Position numbers and translations under genes: made by a program. Shown in pieces: positions 36,031-47,196 of a DNA stretch of 64,000 nt (its first letter is position 1; each line of letters starts with the position of its first letter). The notes beneath the pieces are model-generated. The model was not told the origin of the DNA, did no database searches, and saw nothing but the letters and a program-made list of their open reading frames with translations. The stretch is from Holothuria scabra (lineage: Eukaryota > Echinodermata > Holothuroidea > Aspidochirotida > Holothuriidae): NCBI GenBank assembly GCA_037179385.1, contig CM074179.1:32245903-32309902 (forward strand), read 5' to 3'.

Positions 36031-37158
36031 ATATTCATTAGTGTATAGGGTTACGAGTTTTGAATGGCATGGGTAATGTAAGATGCATAGGTAAGCTTTT
36101 GGAATCCACTTCATTATGATCAAGTTGGGTAATTTCAAAATATGTACTGAAGCAATCTCACTGTATTAGTAATTGTCTAAAGTGCATAAAAGTGCATTCG
36201 GTACAGTATTTATGTTGATTTTGGTTTGAAGTTTTGCTCTATAACATTTAGTGCTAGTATTAATATGCATAAGAGTAAAGGGGTAGAAGAAAATCTGAAA
36301 AAGTTAAAAAGGAAAAAACTGTTCATCAGGCTGACATGTTAGTTAATTTATCTTTGTCATAGGTATGCTGATTTTGGCCTGTAGATTTTCATAAAATATA
36401 TTTCCTACTCTTAAGTGGAAGTTTCTAGCAGTGTCTGGAACATGTGAGTTAAACAAAGGCTGTATGAGGGTTATTTGGGGACATAGTCTGAACATATTGG
36501 AGAATGCTTCCATGCCCACAAAGCAGAGGAATTGTTCATTGGGAAACTTCATAAGTGTTAACTTGGAACAGATCAAGTGCTCTGTATGATGCCCAAAATT
36601 TCTTTTAGAGCATACAAACATTGTTTCTTCCATAACCCTAAAGAAAAAATGAAGATAACATTGAATTTAGTATCAAAGATTGTTAAAAGTTACAGACAAA
36701 CCTTGTGCCACTGTCCTCATAAGGGCATATAAGTGGGAACTAGATAATTAAATACACCACGGGTAATTAATTTTATAAAAAGAACTAAATAACTGATAAT
36801 TTGGATCAAATACCCATCAGCATGCTTGAACTGAGATTGTCTGATTGAAGGAATCAAATTGTAACTGACCCACCATAGGCTGTGAAAATTGCTGGTCACT
36901 GTTATCTTACCTAATTTATCACATTTGACTGCCACAGTGTCCTGAGGGGTTTTCTCATTGAATCATACAGCTCAATGGATTTAAACATTTCCTACCTGTC
37001 TAGAGATAGTGTCTGACACTTATTTAGCCCTCTTGGTTAGGCTTGTTTTTCAGAAAGTACTGTAGTTCATGTAATCAAAACAAGCATAATAGTATCTACT
37101 GTGTATCAAACAAAGGACACTTGACTTGTACTCTGTTATGTGGTCTTCCTACAAGCAG

Positions 37159-37296
37159 AAAGGAACCTACTGCCATTGTGCATGGTGCTCCGCATAAGCA
37201 ACGGAGTAGGGGAAACAAGCCAGTGATCCACAACTGGAAAAAAGGCCGTGGCCGGCTCGACTTGAACAATTTGGTTGGAAACTGGGCCGTAAAACT
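37159..37296 (+). mobile_element. 5'-truncated tRNA-derived SINE
   Basis: From AGGAACCTACTGCCATTGTG to AACTGGGCCGTAAAAC this follows the 3' body of the SINEs at 57178 and 50457. Shared words are CCAGTGA-CCACAACTGGAAA, CCGGCTCGA and GGTTGGAAACTGGGC. The tRNA-like head is missing, typical of 5' truncation. It lies within the long Helentron-like copy. Confidence 0.75.
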
Positions 37297-38059
37297 ACAT
37301 CTAGCGTACAAGCAGACAATTTAAGGCAAATTACAAATCTTGTTGATTTCTGGATTAATAGGGTTCCCATTTTTTTGTTAATTTTCAAGGACGTCATAGT
37401 CATTGGGAAGGGCATTACACCAAAAAACAAACACAAAAGGACCACCACTAATAGCCAAGGTGACACCTTTCTGTTGAGATGTCTCTACTGTATGTTCCAA
37501 TTTATGGATGACTGTTAGGATTAGGGCTTGTTCTAATACTAACCTCAATGCAGTCAACTTTTTGGATCATAGTGACATCGTTATATAGAGAGCCATCCTC
37601 AGTACCCGAAATTTTCATTTGAAGGAGCATGTTTCAAAAATATCTCTTTATCAAGTTAATAGACAACATAGTTTACCAGCATCATAACTGCGTGGGAGAT
37701 TTCTCTTGTTAGTGGAGGTCAAAGGTTGGGGTCACAAAAGGGCAAAACCTTGCAGACATGACATTTTTATGTGGTTATTGAACTGTGAAGGGATCTCATA
37801 CTCAGTTTGTGAATTGCTCATATTTAGCATGTTGATCTTCTTTTAAGGTAGTTGCTCCCTATTGTTTTAAGTGAGGGTGAAAGTTCATTTTGGGTCACAT
37901 GAGCTCAAAAGGTTTTGACCTTACTACAGTACCTCAGTATTTGTGAGGGATCTCATGCTTGTCATGTGGGCATCCATGTTCATTATTACAATATATCATA
38001 TGGCAAGGAACCCTAAGCCTTTTGGCTTTCTAGTTTTACTGTTTTTATCCTCCAATATG

Positions 38060-38452
38060 TAGGGTTGCCATATTTATATTCTGCAAAGGAGAGCAGGCAC
38101 CACCAGCTTGAGGGAGGGGTCTCAAACAACCTTTTTCGATCAACTTCAGAATTTTCTTCAGTTTTCAAGGGTGACTAGATGCAAAATAGTGCAAAATAGG
38201 CAATGTATTTTCACCTAAGACAGCTCCAATTCTCCTAATCTATGGTACTTAAGCCCCTCCAACAACTGAACTCATTCAGACACAATCTTAGTGTATTGCA
38301 TCAAGGTGAGCATACAAGACCCAATGTGTAGTATGAAATGAGATATGCATTGAATCCCAACATTCTTGGACAACTTCAAAAATCCTGGGGAAGCCACAGT
38401 GCATGGACCCAGAAAGGTTAATGTCCAGGTAATTCTGAACCTGGTAACCCTG
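38060..38452. mobile_element. Probable hAT-like MITE with nested repeat
   Basis: TAGGGTTGCCATATTTA (38060) is roughly inverted at CTGAACCTGGTAACCCTG (to 38452). The flanks CCAATATG and CCAAAGAA agree at only 5 of 8. The interior 38215-38345 is an inverted partial copy of the CTCACCCCAAACTACA family, so the element is composite. Confidence 0.5.
38215..38345. repeat. Inverted partial copy of the CTCACCCCAAACTACA family
   Basis: CCAATTCTCCTAATCTATGG, ACTTAAGCCCCTCC, CAGACACAATCTTAGT and AAGGTGAGCATAC match the reverse of the family. It is enclosed by the putative MITE at 38060. Confidence 0.55.
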
Positions 38453-38736
38453 CCAAAGAAACTAAAGGTGTAGCAAGTCTTTCATTCATCCATTATTTGT
38501 TACACCTACTGTATTTTTCAAGGTGTAAAATTCCTTAATTGTAGATCTATACACTGTCCAGTATTACTGTAAGTTAGAAAGTGGAAATGAGTAATACAGT
38601 ATACAAGACACAGGAAGTGTGTTTCAGGCCTTGTAACTGACACAGCTACTGTATGTATGCCAGCCTGTGATTTCACTTAAATGTATACGTTTGACGCAAT
38701 TATCTGAAACATTCATCTATGATTATCATTGAAGGT

Positions 38737-38775
38737 TGTGTGTGTGTGTGTATGGTCAAGTTTGTGTGTGTTTGT
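38737..38775. repeat. (GT)n microsatellite, imperfect
   Basis: A short TG/GT run with interruptions. No terminal structure of a mobile element is seen next to it. Confidence 0.7.
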
Positions 38776-39168
38776 ATGTCTTACATATTAGGCAGATATT
38801 TGCTTTGCAGAACTACAGGCCTTGTTGTTGATTTAAATTTATTTAATCAGGTCTGTAGAGATACTGTAATTGGATGTGTTGAGTATAGGTAAAATTAGTC
38901 CTGTTTGCAGCTAAAACAAAAATTATTCAAATCTTCCCATAGTTCATAAAGATTGTCACCAATAGTGTAGTTCAACACTGTGACAAAACAAAATAACCTG
39001 TACGTATATACTGAATTAAAGTCAGAATGATCTTGACTGATATAGCCATGTCATTCCTCTGTCTTTCCACGGCACAATCGTACTATTTGCATCGCTGACT
39101 ATACTGACCCCTTGCTACATCTAAATTTGACCAGGGTGTCCATTCAGATTCACACTGTACCAATTATT

Positions 39169-40000
39169 CAAAGGCCCAATTCTCTCACCGTATGCAGTAC
39201 CAGTTCTCCTAGCCTTCCTACTTAATTGCCACTCCCCCTACCCCCACCCCCAAAATTGTCTGAATTTCATCCTCATCCAGACACAATCTCAGTTCATTGC
39301 TTCAGGGTGAGTATAGAAAAGTTCAATGTGTATACCGTAATCAAAACACTCTCAGTTCAGTTTATGCTGTGTGATATCTTGGGACTCTGCATTGTTGATT
39401 CCTTGCCATAGGCAGGCAAGGAATCTATGAGATGGTGATGTCCTGTGTGTGTGTGTATGTGTGTGTTTGTATGTGTATGTGTGTGTGTGTTTGTGACACT
39501 TGCTTATAAACACGATATCTTCAGGTAGGAGTGACCGACACTTTTCATACGTGGTATATAGGTTTGTCATGTTGAGAGGAAGAACCCTGTTGTTTTTGGT
39601 AGAGGTCAAAGGTCATTTGAGGTTACCAGTGGTAAAATTGCGAAAACGCCGAAAATGGCTTGTAAACATGATATCTTTAGATAGGAGTGACGGACACTCC
39701 AAAATCCTTTTTATATAGATTTGTCATGTTGAGAGAAGGAGGCCTATTGTTTTTGGTAGAGGTCAAAGGTCATTTGAGGTCACCAGCAGTAAAATTGCAA
39801 AAATTCTGTGCCTAAAATGTAAAGAAAAATCTATCAAACACTGTCAATTGGAAAGCAGGTAAGGTTTTTGATGGCAAGGAATCACTATAAGCCTTTTGGC
39901 TATCTGGTTTAAGTTAGCTGTCAGTCAAAGAGCTGAGCCAGTTGAGAACTTCTGTAAACCCCTACAAGAATTGTACTTTGGGATGAGTGGATTGGCCCTT
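39169..40000. mobile_element. Inverted CTCACCCCAAACTACA-family copy split by a Helentron-like element
   Basis: The left part (39169-39394) runs in reverse from AAGGCCCAATTCTCTCACCG to GGGACTCTGCATTG. The right part (39908-40000) continues with AGTTAGCTGTCAGTCAAAGA to TTGTACTTTGGGATGAG and TTGGCCCTTA. The two halves join at the same point as the uninterrupted inverted copy near 20845 (CTCTGCATTTTGAACTAGCT). Confidence 0.7.
39395..39907 (+). mobile_element. Helentron/HINE-like rolling-circle element, short copy
   Basis: 5' palindrome GATTCCTTGCC (39397-39407) and GGCAAGGAATC (39415-39425); a (TG)n tract (about 39440-39492); tandem units with AGAGGTCAAAGGTCATTTGA; a 3' copy of GGCAAGGAATC (39873-39883); then the hairpin AGCC-TTTT-GGCT (39890-39901) and CTGG followed by T. 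The long copy at 34832 ends CTAG-T, so the 3' end fits CTRR followed by T as in Helitron-type elements. The 5' end does not show a clear A-TC, which favours a Helentron. No Rep/helicase coding is present. Confidence 0.65.
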
Positions 40001-40427
40001 ATATTTCTCTAGATTCACACAGGTTATTTCATTTTCAGACGTGACATCCAAACCTTTAGCATAGAACACAGGGAAGGGCGTAATCCAACCCTAAAATGTT
40101 TTGTCATTAGGTGCCATCCCATGGTTGTGTTCCACTGAACAATAGTTGCTAGGTAACTTTTGATCCTTTTCTGTCATCAGGGAATGTTGCACCTTACCCT
40201 AGCTACAATTTATGTGTGCACTGACTTTTGTATGTATGTACTCAATATAGTATATATATATACAGACCAATGAGAGTGATATTGTTTGAATTTATGTGAA
40301 GTAATTTAACTTGGTTCAATTAAATCATTTTTCTTACTTACATAATATTATGCATCATTGAAATAAAATTTAAAAGAATAGTTAATGTACATATGATGGG
40401 AAATATTGATAAATAAATCCTCTCCCC

Positions 40428-40554
40428 ACTCCCCCCCCCCCCCAAATAAATACATACACATAAAAATCTAAGCCAGAACGTACAGTGACATAGTACAGTA
40501 AGTTTCTCATGTTCTCTGCACAGTATGGGTGTGCGTTTTTTTTTTTTTTTTTTT
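40428..40554. repeat. C run and T run (low complexity)
   Basis: A C run (about 40431-40443) and a run of about 18 T (about 40537-40554) flank unidentified sequence. A short TA tract lies at 40249-40261. These runs break assembly and create spurious open frames. Confidence 0.8.
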
Positions 40555-41507
40555 GAGGGGAGAAGGAGGAAGAGAGAGAAAAACACTTTCAAAATTTTCT
40601 GTTGTGTAGGATCTAATTTGAAGTATACACAGCTCATCTACAATAAGGTCTATACCCACTGTATGCTGCAGTATGGTTGTATGATATGTGAAGATATGGT
40701 GCTTTAAGTATACAGTAGTACTACAGTTACAGGAACATTGCTGTTTGATATACAGGATGACACTGAATGTATATGCATATTCCGCAATCTGCACTGTGTA
40801 TTGTGACCATGATGACTGTGGCCCTCTTGCCAGTAGGAGGTAATGTGCTGTGATCCTATCTAATAACTGAAAATATGGAAGTGTTGATAATGTCAGCTTA
40901 GAGGAGAATTTACAGTTTGTTGCATCTGAGGATTAGGGGACTATGTTGGGTGATTCTTAATGGAAGGTAAGATACAGTATTGTACTGTAAGTGTGCATCA
41001 AGGTAATTACACAGTTTACATGCATGCATCCCATTGTCACATAATCTCTTGACAAACAAGTTAATGGTGCAAGGTACATTATCATTAAATGTAGTTCATT
41101 GATGAATGTACATTTTGTTGCTGTGAAGTGTAAATTATAGTGTAGGCCTACATTAGAGTACTACATGTATGTACATTGCATACATTACATCACAATATCA
41201 GAAGCTCAAATGAATTTATGAAGATGACGACGCGCGATCATAATGGCAGATTTTGCGATGAATCCCAAACTTGTTGCTTTTTACTGAATGTTTAATTCAC
41301 CTGCCATTGTGTATTGACTTATCATTCCACTGTCACAACCTAACAATGTGGTTACTGTAGCTGTGATTTTAATATTTAACCCATGTGCATGTGAAACACA
41401 TTAGTCTTCTTTTAGAGGACCCTTCTCTCAAATATGCAGTATTGTATGGCAGTCATTCATAACCTTGTGAGCTGAATGTCCCAAAGAGTCAAGTCCAAAC
41501 CCACTGA

Positions 41508-41831
41508 TTTAAAGAGCCAATCCTCTCACCCCAAACTACACTTCTTGGAGGGGGAACAGAAACTCTCCATTGGTCCAGCTTTTTGATTGACTGTTAGTTC
41601 AAACAATGCAGACTACCAAGCTTGTATTGCACAGCATGAACTGTACTGAGAGTGTTTTGATTTAACACAAAGAGCTTTTCTATACTCACCCTGAAGCACT
41701 GTGTAACCTAGGCCTATTAAACTCAGATTGTGTCTGGCTGAAGACGGAATTTCATACAGTTGTGGGAGGGGCTTAAGTAAGAGGGTTAGGAGAATTGGTA
41801 CTGTTTGGGGTGAGAGAACTGGGCCTTTAAA
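41508..41831. mobile_element. MITE of the CTCACCCCAAACTACA family, full copy
   Basis: TTTAAAGAGCCAATCCTCTC at the left and TGAGAGAACTGGGCCTTTAA at the right are inverted. The internal order ACTGAGAGTGTTTTGATT, CACCCTGAAGCA, GATTGTGTCTGGCTGAAG and TTGTGGGAGGGGCTTAAGTA is the same as at 20395. It is about 324 bp and non-coding. Confidence 0.8.
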
Positions 41832-42880
41832 TGAAAGGTATCAATCAATTCATTTAAGTGATATCTAGGCTAACCCTAACAGGATTAAATAAATCACACT
41901 TACAGAAGCCCTAAATAGGGATTAGTTCCATCAACAAAAACATAAGTTTATTTCTTACTGTAAAGGCCTATTGGCCCATATGAGGAACATAATGAGTGCC
42001 CGATTATGAGTACAGCCCTGCTAATCAGTGTACCAAACCTGTCAGCTTTGTGTATGATAAACTGTGGAGATCGATGAGTTAAAGCTTTTAATTGCTATGC
42101 TGTGTGACTGGGTGGTCTATTCTAGCTGACTACAGTTGTGGTGGAATTCTGTTGAAGAGAATGGTTTCTGCAGGATATATGCCAGCTGGCTTGTTTCCTA
42201 CAAATTTGTCATTTGCCATCTATATGGGATTTTTTAACTTTTTATTTACTTACCTTAGACAGTTTCTCACCCCAAACTACAGTTGTAGTAATCCACAGAA
42301 ATAAAATTCTCAATTGGGATAGGGCCATTTAACGTTTCTTCATCAGTAAGAAATTTAGGAGCCTATTTTGATCAGACTTTGACTCTTGATCGTCATGTAT
42401 TGAATCTTTGTCATTCAGCAAACTGGCAACTGAGGAAAATAAGTCAGCTGAGGAAGTACCTTAATAGTAAGACTTGTGAGATACTAGTACATGCCTTTAT
42501 CACCTCAAGGCTTGATTTTCTAAATTTGCTTCTATTGGGCCTCCCTGATTCAAGTATTATGAAGCTCCAGAAGATACAAAATAGGGCTGCTCTTATTGTA
42601 AAGAAGAAAGGAAGGAAATGTCATACAAATCCAATCCTCAAGGAACTCCACTGGCTCCCAGTCAACTTTAGAATTCAGTATAAGTTGCCTCTACTACCCT
42701 TTCGTGCTCATTTTCTGGGAGAACCTTTCACAGCTTCTCTTGCCATATATTCAAACTCGTACACTTTCATCCTCTTGCAGATCATATTTAACTCAACCGA
42801 AACTGCCCCTAAAAAGCCTATGGCTCTAGAGGTTTTCAGTACTGTGCATATCATCTCTATGGAATAAGTTACCAAATGAG

Positions 42881-43057
42881 CAGGGCTGGAAAAAATGTAA
42901 ATTTCCCTGCAAGCAAATCATTGAAATCAAATTTTCCAGTAAGCAAATTCAAAATTTCCCAAAGACTTCCCATGTTTACACAAAAGTAGTCAAATTTCCT
43001 TCCAAATACCAAAATTTCCCTATGAGCTTCCCAAATTGCTGGTTTTTTCCAGCCATG
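42881..43057. mobile_element. hAT-like MITE inserted in the LINE, CAGGGCTGGAAAAA family
   Basis: CAGGGCTGGAAAAAATG (42881) is inverted at TTTTTTCCAGCCATG (to 43057). CCAAATGAG is exactly duplicated on both sides (42872-42880 and 43058-43066), 8 or 9 bp depending on where the right end is drawn. It splits the LINE sequence encoding LWNKLPNE. Confidence 0.9.
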
Positions 43058-43099
43058 CCAAATGAGTTACGAAATTGCTCAAAACTTTCTGTTTTTAAG

Positions 43100-43657
43100 G
43101 GGAAGTTTAAGCAAAAATTTAATTTTCATATGTGAAAGAAGAACCAAATCTACATGCGTGGTGAAAGTTCCAGTCAAATCGGACATGTATTTCTGGAGAT
43201 GTCAGTAATTAAAGTGAGTAGATTTGTGTTCAAAAGTGAGTTTGGGGGCAGCAGAGCTTATATCACTTCCTCACATTGACAAGGAATGCTTTGTTTCCCT
43301 TTGTTTTATCAGACTGTTGTGTTGACCTTGAAATTAATAGGGGTATGACCTCGCTGTGAGCAATGCAAAGTTTGTAAAATTCTCATGCCACTTATGCAAT
43401 CACATTTTAATAACATGGGATTGTTGAGGGGAAAATCCAGTGTAAAGTTTAAAGAAAAACAATTAAAAGACTGCCCATTAATGTGGGGATGTGATGTCAT
43501 ATGAGCTTGCTTCAAGTTTACTTTTTGTTGAAAATGTGAAAACTTAACATGCTCATATCTTGAGAACCACACATCAGATTTCAATGGAAATTTCACCAAA
43601 ATACTCAGAATAAGTCCTCCTCTAACATACCAAATCCTGTTTTGACCTTAAACCCTT
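43100..43657. mobile_element. Foldback MITE inserted in the LINE
   Basis: Left GGGAAGTTTAAG and right CTTAAACCCTT are inverted. Inner arms also match (GGTGAAAGTTCCAGTCAAAT against GGTGAAATTTCCATTGAAAT). The flanks TTTTTAAG (43092-43099) and CTTTTAAG (43658-43665) match 7 of 8. Setting the element aside joins the LINE frame as SVFK followed by THLF, which confirms the boundaries. Confidence 0.8.
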
Positions 43658-43784
43658 CTTTTAAGACTCATTTGTTCAATACTGCTTATGTCTTTCATGT
43701 ACATACTTCTTTGTAAAGCCCCTAGAGCCGCTGCCCTCTTGGAACTGATTGGTGCTGTGTAAGCCTAATTTATTATTAATTTAT

Positions 43785-43980
43785 TAGTATTGTTTTTGGA
43801 TTGGCAGCAAGTTCAAAAAATGCCAAGTACTGTATGTAGCTCATATTACACAGCATGTACAGAGAGTGTTTTGATTACACATTGGGGACTTGTATACTCA
43901 TCAATCATTATAAAGCAACAACCTAAGCTTGTGTCTAGATGAGGATGAGTTAAAAACAAATTGTGGGAGAGGCTTAACAG
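43785..43980. repeat. Partial copy of the CTCACCCCAAACTACA family
   Basis: TTCAAAAAATGCCAAGTA, TCATATTACACAGCATGTA, GAGAGTGTTTTGATTACA, TGTGTCTAGATGAGGATGAG and TTGTGGGAGAGGCTTAA follow the family order. The left end is missing; it lies directly beside the LINE 3' tail. Confidence 0.6.
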
Positions 43981-45309
43981 GCAAGAGCAGTCACCCCAAT
44001 CTTATTTTGAAGCAGTGCAGCTAAACCTTACAATAACTTTCTTCTTTCTCTTCAAAGTATCTTTTTCATAATATTTCAAAACTGCAAAATTGCCTATTCA
44101 GTGCTTAATTCTTGCTTGCAAACTCAAGATCATGGTTTAAAGCAGTTAATTAACTACTACGTTCTTTCACACATTTTGTTGTTCAAATTATACTAGAGCT
44201 GTACGTATACTACTGTACGTATGTATAAGCAAATTTTGTATTAATCCTAAATAACAGTAGGCATTCAAAAGAGCAATATGCTACCCAAGAATTGCCCGTT
44301 GCTAATCAATTCTTATTTTGATTAGCAAAAATTACAGTAATTGCTTAAATACCAGAGACTCATTTTAAAAAGAATATTACTTAGTAATGTTTTGCTCATT
44401 AATTCACTAACACTATTTTGTCCCTTGCTTTGTGTATGATCATGCAGCTGTGGCACTCTTTTTTAAGTTGGTCCACTATTAACCTGACAAAGGGTGTCAT
44501 TTCCTATTTTTGACCATGACAAAAAAAAAGACCATAGATAATTGTGTTCGTTTAATCACATCATATAGGCTATACTATACATACATGTGAATTTTTACAA
44601 TTATGTCGATTGAGTCAGTATCTCATTGCTTCAAAGATACCTCACAAGGGTGTGGTCAGGCCACAGTCCTGTTTTACTTTCACTTCAGTGCATTTCACCA
44701 GTTTTGGAGGTCATGTCTTTAGGAATATCATGTGGGCCCGAGTGTATTCTCCTGATGTAAAGAACATGCTTAATGCAACATTCCAAATTAGATCTCATGC
44801 AGTAATCTAATTTTTTAATGCTGCATACCTCAAAGTACAGCGCAGTAGCATATGTATCATATGTTGTAAATACTTTCACTTTTATCTAAAACTATGTCAA
44901 GCAGAAAACCAAAGTAGAGCAGTGCAGATAAAAAAATGGAATTCAATGTGAAGAATGCACAGCACTTGTCAGTTCATGATGTAGGCATACAGGCCTACAT
45001 GAACACCTGTAGAGTGTGTCATACTCTGCATGGGTTACTATTTGAAATGAAGTGCCTGCATAGTTTATTATTGTACTGCCTTCAGTAGCAGAAACCACAT
45101 CCTTTTCCTTTTGTGCTTTTCACAAATTTAAACAGAGATACAAGATTACTTACAAGTATAACATGCAGGAATAATTATGAATGTAGATGATATGATTGTG
45201 CTAATTGACTGTTTTGTTATGCAGAACTTTCGGGATTGTATCCCAAACTTTTTACTGTAGGTGTCTAATCCCACATTTTTAAAGCCTAAATGTAAATTAG
45301 TTTGTCTGT

Positions 45310-45475
45310 TTCAGTCCTCACCTACCTCACTTCACCAGTATACCATTTACACCTATGCTTACCATCTGGCAAACAAATAACACTGTGGAAACCCTACCAG
45401 CAGAGGGCGCCATACACTCTATTAAACCCTCTCCGTTTTGCCTGGCTCATGTTTAGACATGTTTTTAGGCTGTCT
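45310..45475. repeat. Foldback-family fragment (one arm)
   Basis: CAGTCCTCACCTACCTCACT, CAGTATACCATTTACACCTA and CATCTGGCAAACAAATAACA, followed by CTACCAGCAGAGGGCGCCAT, are shared with 26536-26697 and 61444-61746. The hAT-like element at 45530 inserted just downstream. Confidence 0.55.
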
Positions 45476-45529
45476 GACAACTAATTGGGAATTATATACA
45501 AATTTTTACTTCAAAAGTGTCGTTTTTCG

Positions 45530-47072
45530 TAGTGTTCGACTGATTATGCCATAATCGGTAATACCTGATTACCGATTATTTAATATAGCAATCGGCCTGA
45601 TGCCGATTACTGATTATTAGAAAGGGAAGTCACATGATTGTCTCTTTAGTACGTGCCCCTTGCTTCGTGCATATAGTATTACCATAACCAGTTCAGGATG
45701 GAAAATATTGGGAATAGTTCCGTTCCTTTCATGAATGAGATATCATTTTTTGTAGGCGTAATATTTTCACTTCAAAAGTGGAGATCTAAATCAACCATCA
45801 ATAATGTAGAATTGTATGCAGTCGATGTCACATGCCCTTTGATAATTTAGTTCTAAGGCCAACATCATGCTCTGTGTAGTTTTCATCCCCAAATCATGTT
45901 GGAACATTTGCATACTTTTAATGGGTTGTAGTTGTGTTAATGTACTGTAGCTACCCTCCCCCTTTAAGGAACCCCATTACCTGGGAAGCCAAACAATTGC
46001 ACCCGATTAACATTATGGTTCCTTTCGGAAATAAATATCCCGATATATTTTTAGCAGTTCTTGTCCAAAACTTACATCATGTATAAAAGGAACTGAAAAG
46101 CATGTAAGTCAGATCCAGTCCCATCGTTTAGCGCAGGGCTCGCCTGGCTTTGAAGGCCGGCTATATAAGCATGACAAGTGCGATCGTCGTAACACAAACT
46201 CAGCGGTAAGACTTGTGTTTGGACCGAGCATTTTCACACACTGAATCACATAGGCGAAGGCGTGAGTTGTGATTGGCCGGCTAGAATCAACTCAATTAAA
46301 CCAATCACGATACAGGGGCCAATTTAAATTTTGCAATGGGTTGTATGCATATGATGTCACGGAGCAAAAAATAATGTCTTGTTTGGCGATAAACCGGACA
46401 CACACCTAAGTCTAGTGCATGCGTGGGCCAAGAATTTAGCTGTACGAGACCACGTGCATCACTGTTTTAGTTTGATGATGTGGTATGACAACATTGCATA
46501 AGTCCTACTGTAAATAACATTATGGAAGGAATGCTCAGAATGGCTTAATTTATGCAGGATAATAACCACCGAACTTCACAAGATTCTAGGTGCTAAGTGT
46601 ACAAAACGTGCACAGATATGAATGCTAAGCATGGGGATTTGAAAAAATGGCAAAACACTGCAGCTAGAGTCTGTCCTATATGTTTTGTGAAGAACATTTT
46701 GTACAGCAACCAATGCAGTGCTTTCTGCGAGACAGCAAGGAATACACCTTGAATGCAATTCTAAATCTAATTCAAGGTAATAGCAGAAAATATGAAACGA
46801 TCATTCCCATGGCGGGGCAAAATTTATACGTTTGTGATTATCAATGCATCCCTTTTTGGTGGGAAGTTAAAGGATTGAGGACATTATTTATTACGGGAAT
46901 TTTAAAGAAACTAAGAGCAAGTTTCAAGTACATTTAGCCCCTTTTTGCAGTTTGATAATAATCGGTGGTAATGATCAGTTGAATGTCAGAACTTTACGGA
47001 TGCCAATTGTTTACCGATAACAGAGAAATCGGCCCGATGTCAATTACTTAACAGATGATCCGTCGAACACTA
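45530..47072. mobile_element. hAT-like element, 1.54 kb, copy A of a shared core
   Basis: TAGTGTTCGAC (45530) is inverted at GTCGAACACTA (to 47072). The flanks GTTTTTCG (45522-45529) and GTTTTTTG (47073-47080) match 7 of 8. Subterminal regions on both sides carry multiple AATCGG/CCGATTA words, likely transposase-binding motifs. The core, roughly 45690-46975, recurs at 52905-54290 and, inverted, at 58352-59820. It contains a CCAATCA / TGATTGG inverted pair (about 46270-46309). A possible THAP-like remnant lies at 46640-46780. No intact transposase. Confidence 0.82.
46640..46780 (+). pseudogene. Possible decayed THAP-like zinc-finger remnant in copy A
   Basis: The frame from 46680 reads MFCEEHFVQQPMQCFLRDSK and the preceding frame DLKKWQNTAA. 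A tryptophan followed by Cys-x2-His-Phe is the pattern of the C-terminal half of THAP domains, DNA-binding modules found in several transposases and host factors. The N-terminal Cys pair is not visible and a frameshift lies between the two parts. Copy B at 53950-54060 reads VFCAEQFVQQ in the same place. The match is short, so coincidence is quite possible. Confidence 0.25.
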
Positions 47073-47196
47073 GTTTTTTGTTTGGACCTTATCCATGATG
47101 CTTCCTGACACTGTGGTGACCCATGTTCAGACGGGATGTGATGAGTATCCTTCCTTTTTTTGGTGGGTTCGCCCCTGCTCATGCAGGTGCGTGTAA

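Larger units (their letters stand above)
34832..38033 (+). mobile_element. Helentron/HINE-like rolling-circle element, long interrupted copy
   Basis: The 5' end is a palindrome, GATTCCTTGCT (34832) and GGCAAGGAATC (34850-34860). The 3' end has a near copy, GGCAAGGAACC (38002-38012), then a short hairpin AGCC-TTTT-GGCT (38016-38027) and CTAG followed by T (38030-38034). Between them are a (TG)n tract, about five tandem units of 136-156 bp (35424-36030) and degenerate units near 37700-37930. Palindromic subterminal repeats, internal microsatellite and tandem repeats and a 3' hairpin are the layout of non-autonomous Helentrons (HINE/DINE-1 type). The middle (36030-37680) contains a SINE and unidentified sequence, so this may be two fragments rather than one element. 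Confidence 0.55.
42338..43780 (+). pseudogene. 3' end of an L2/CR1-like LINE (reverse transcriptase C-terminus), twice interrupted
   Basis: The frame from about 42338 to 42867 encodes the typical region after the reverse transcriptase catalytic core of CR1/L2 elements. It has RNLGAYFDQTLTLDRHV, LRKYLNSKTCEILVHAFITS-RLDF, GLPDSS, LQKIQNRAA and LKELHWLPV. It then decays with frameshifts. SLWNKLPNE is readable at 42855-42880, and the frame resumes at 43058 and again after 43657 with FKTHLFNTAY. The 3' tail has AAGCCCCTAGAGCCGCTGCC and ends in a TTATTA-type repeat near 43765-43785, characteristic of CR1/L2 3' ends. Two MITEs (42881-43057 and 43100-43657) break it. The element is 5'-truncated and dead. 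Confidence 0.85.

Noticed and set aside
46262..46310. Paired CCAAT-box promoter elements (TGATTGG and CCAATCA)
   Set aside because: They form an inverted repeat conserved in all three transposon core copies, so they belong to the element rather than a host promoter.
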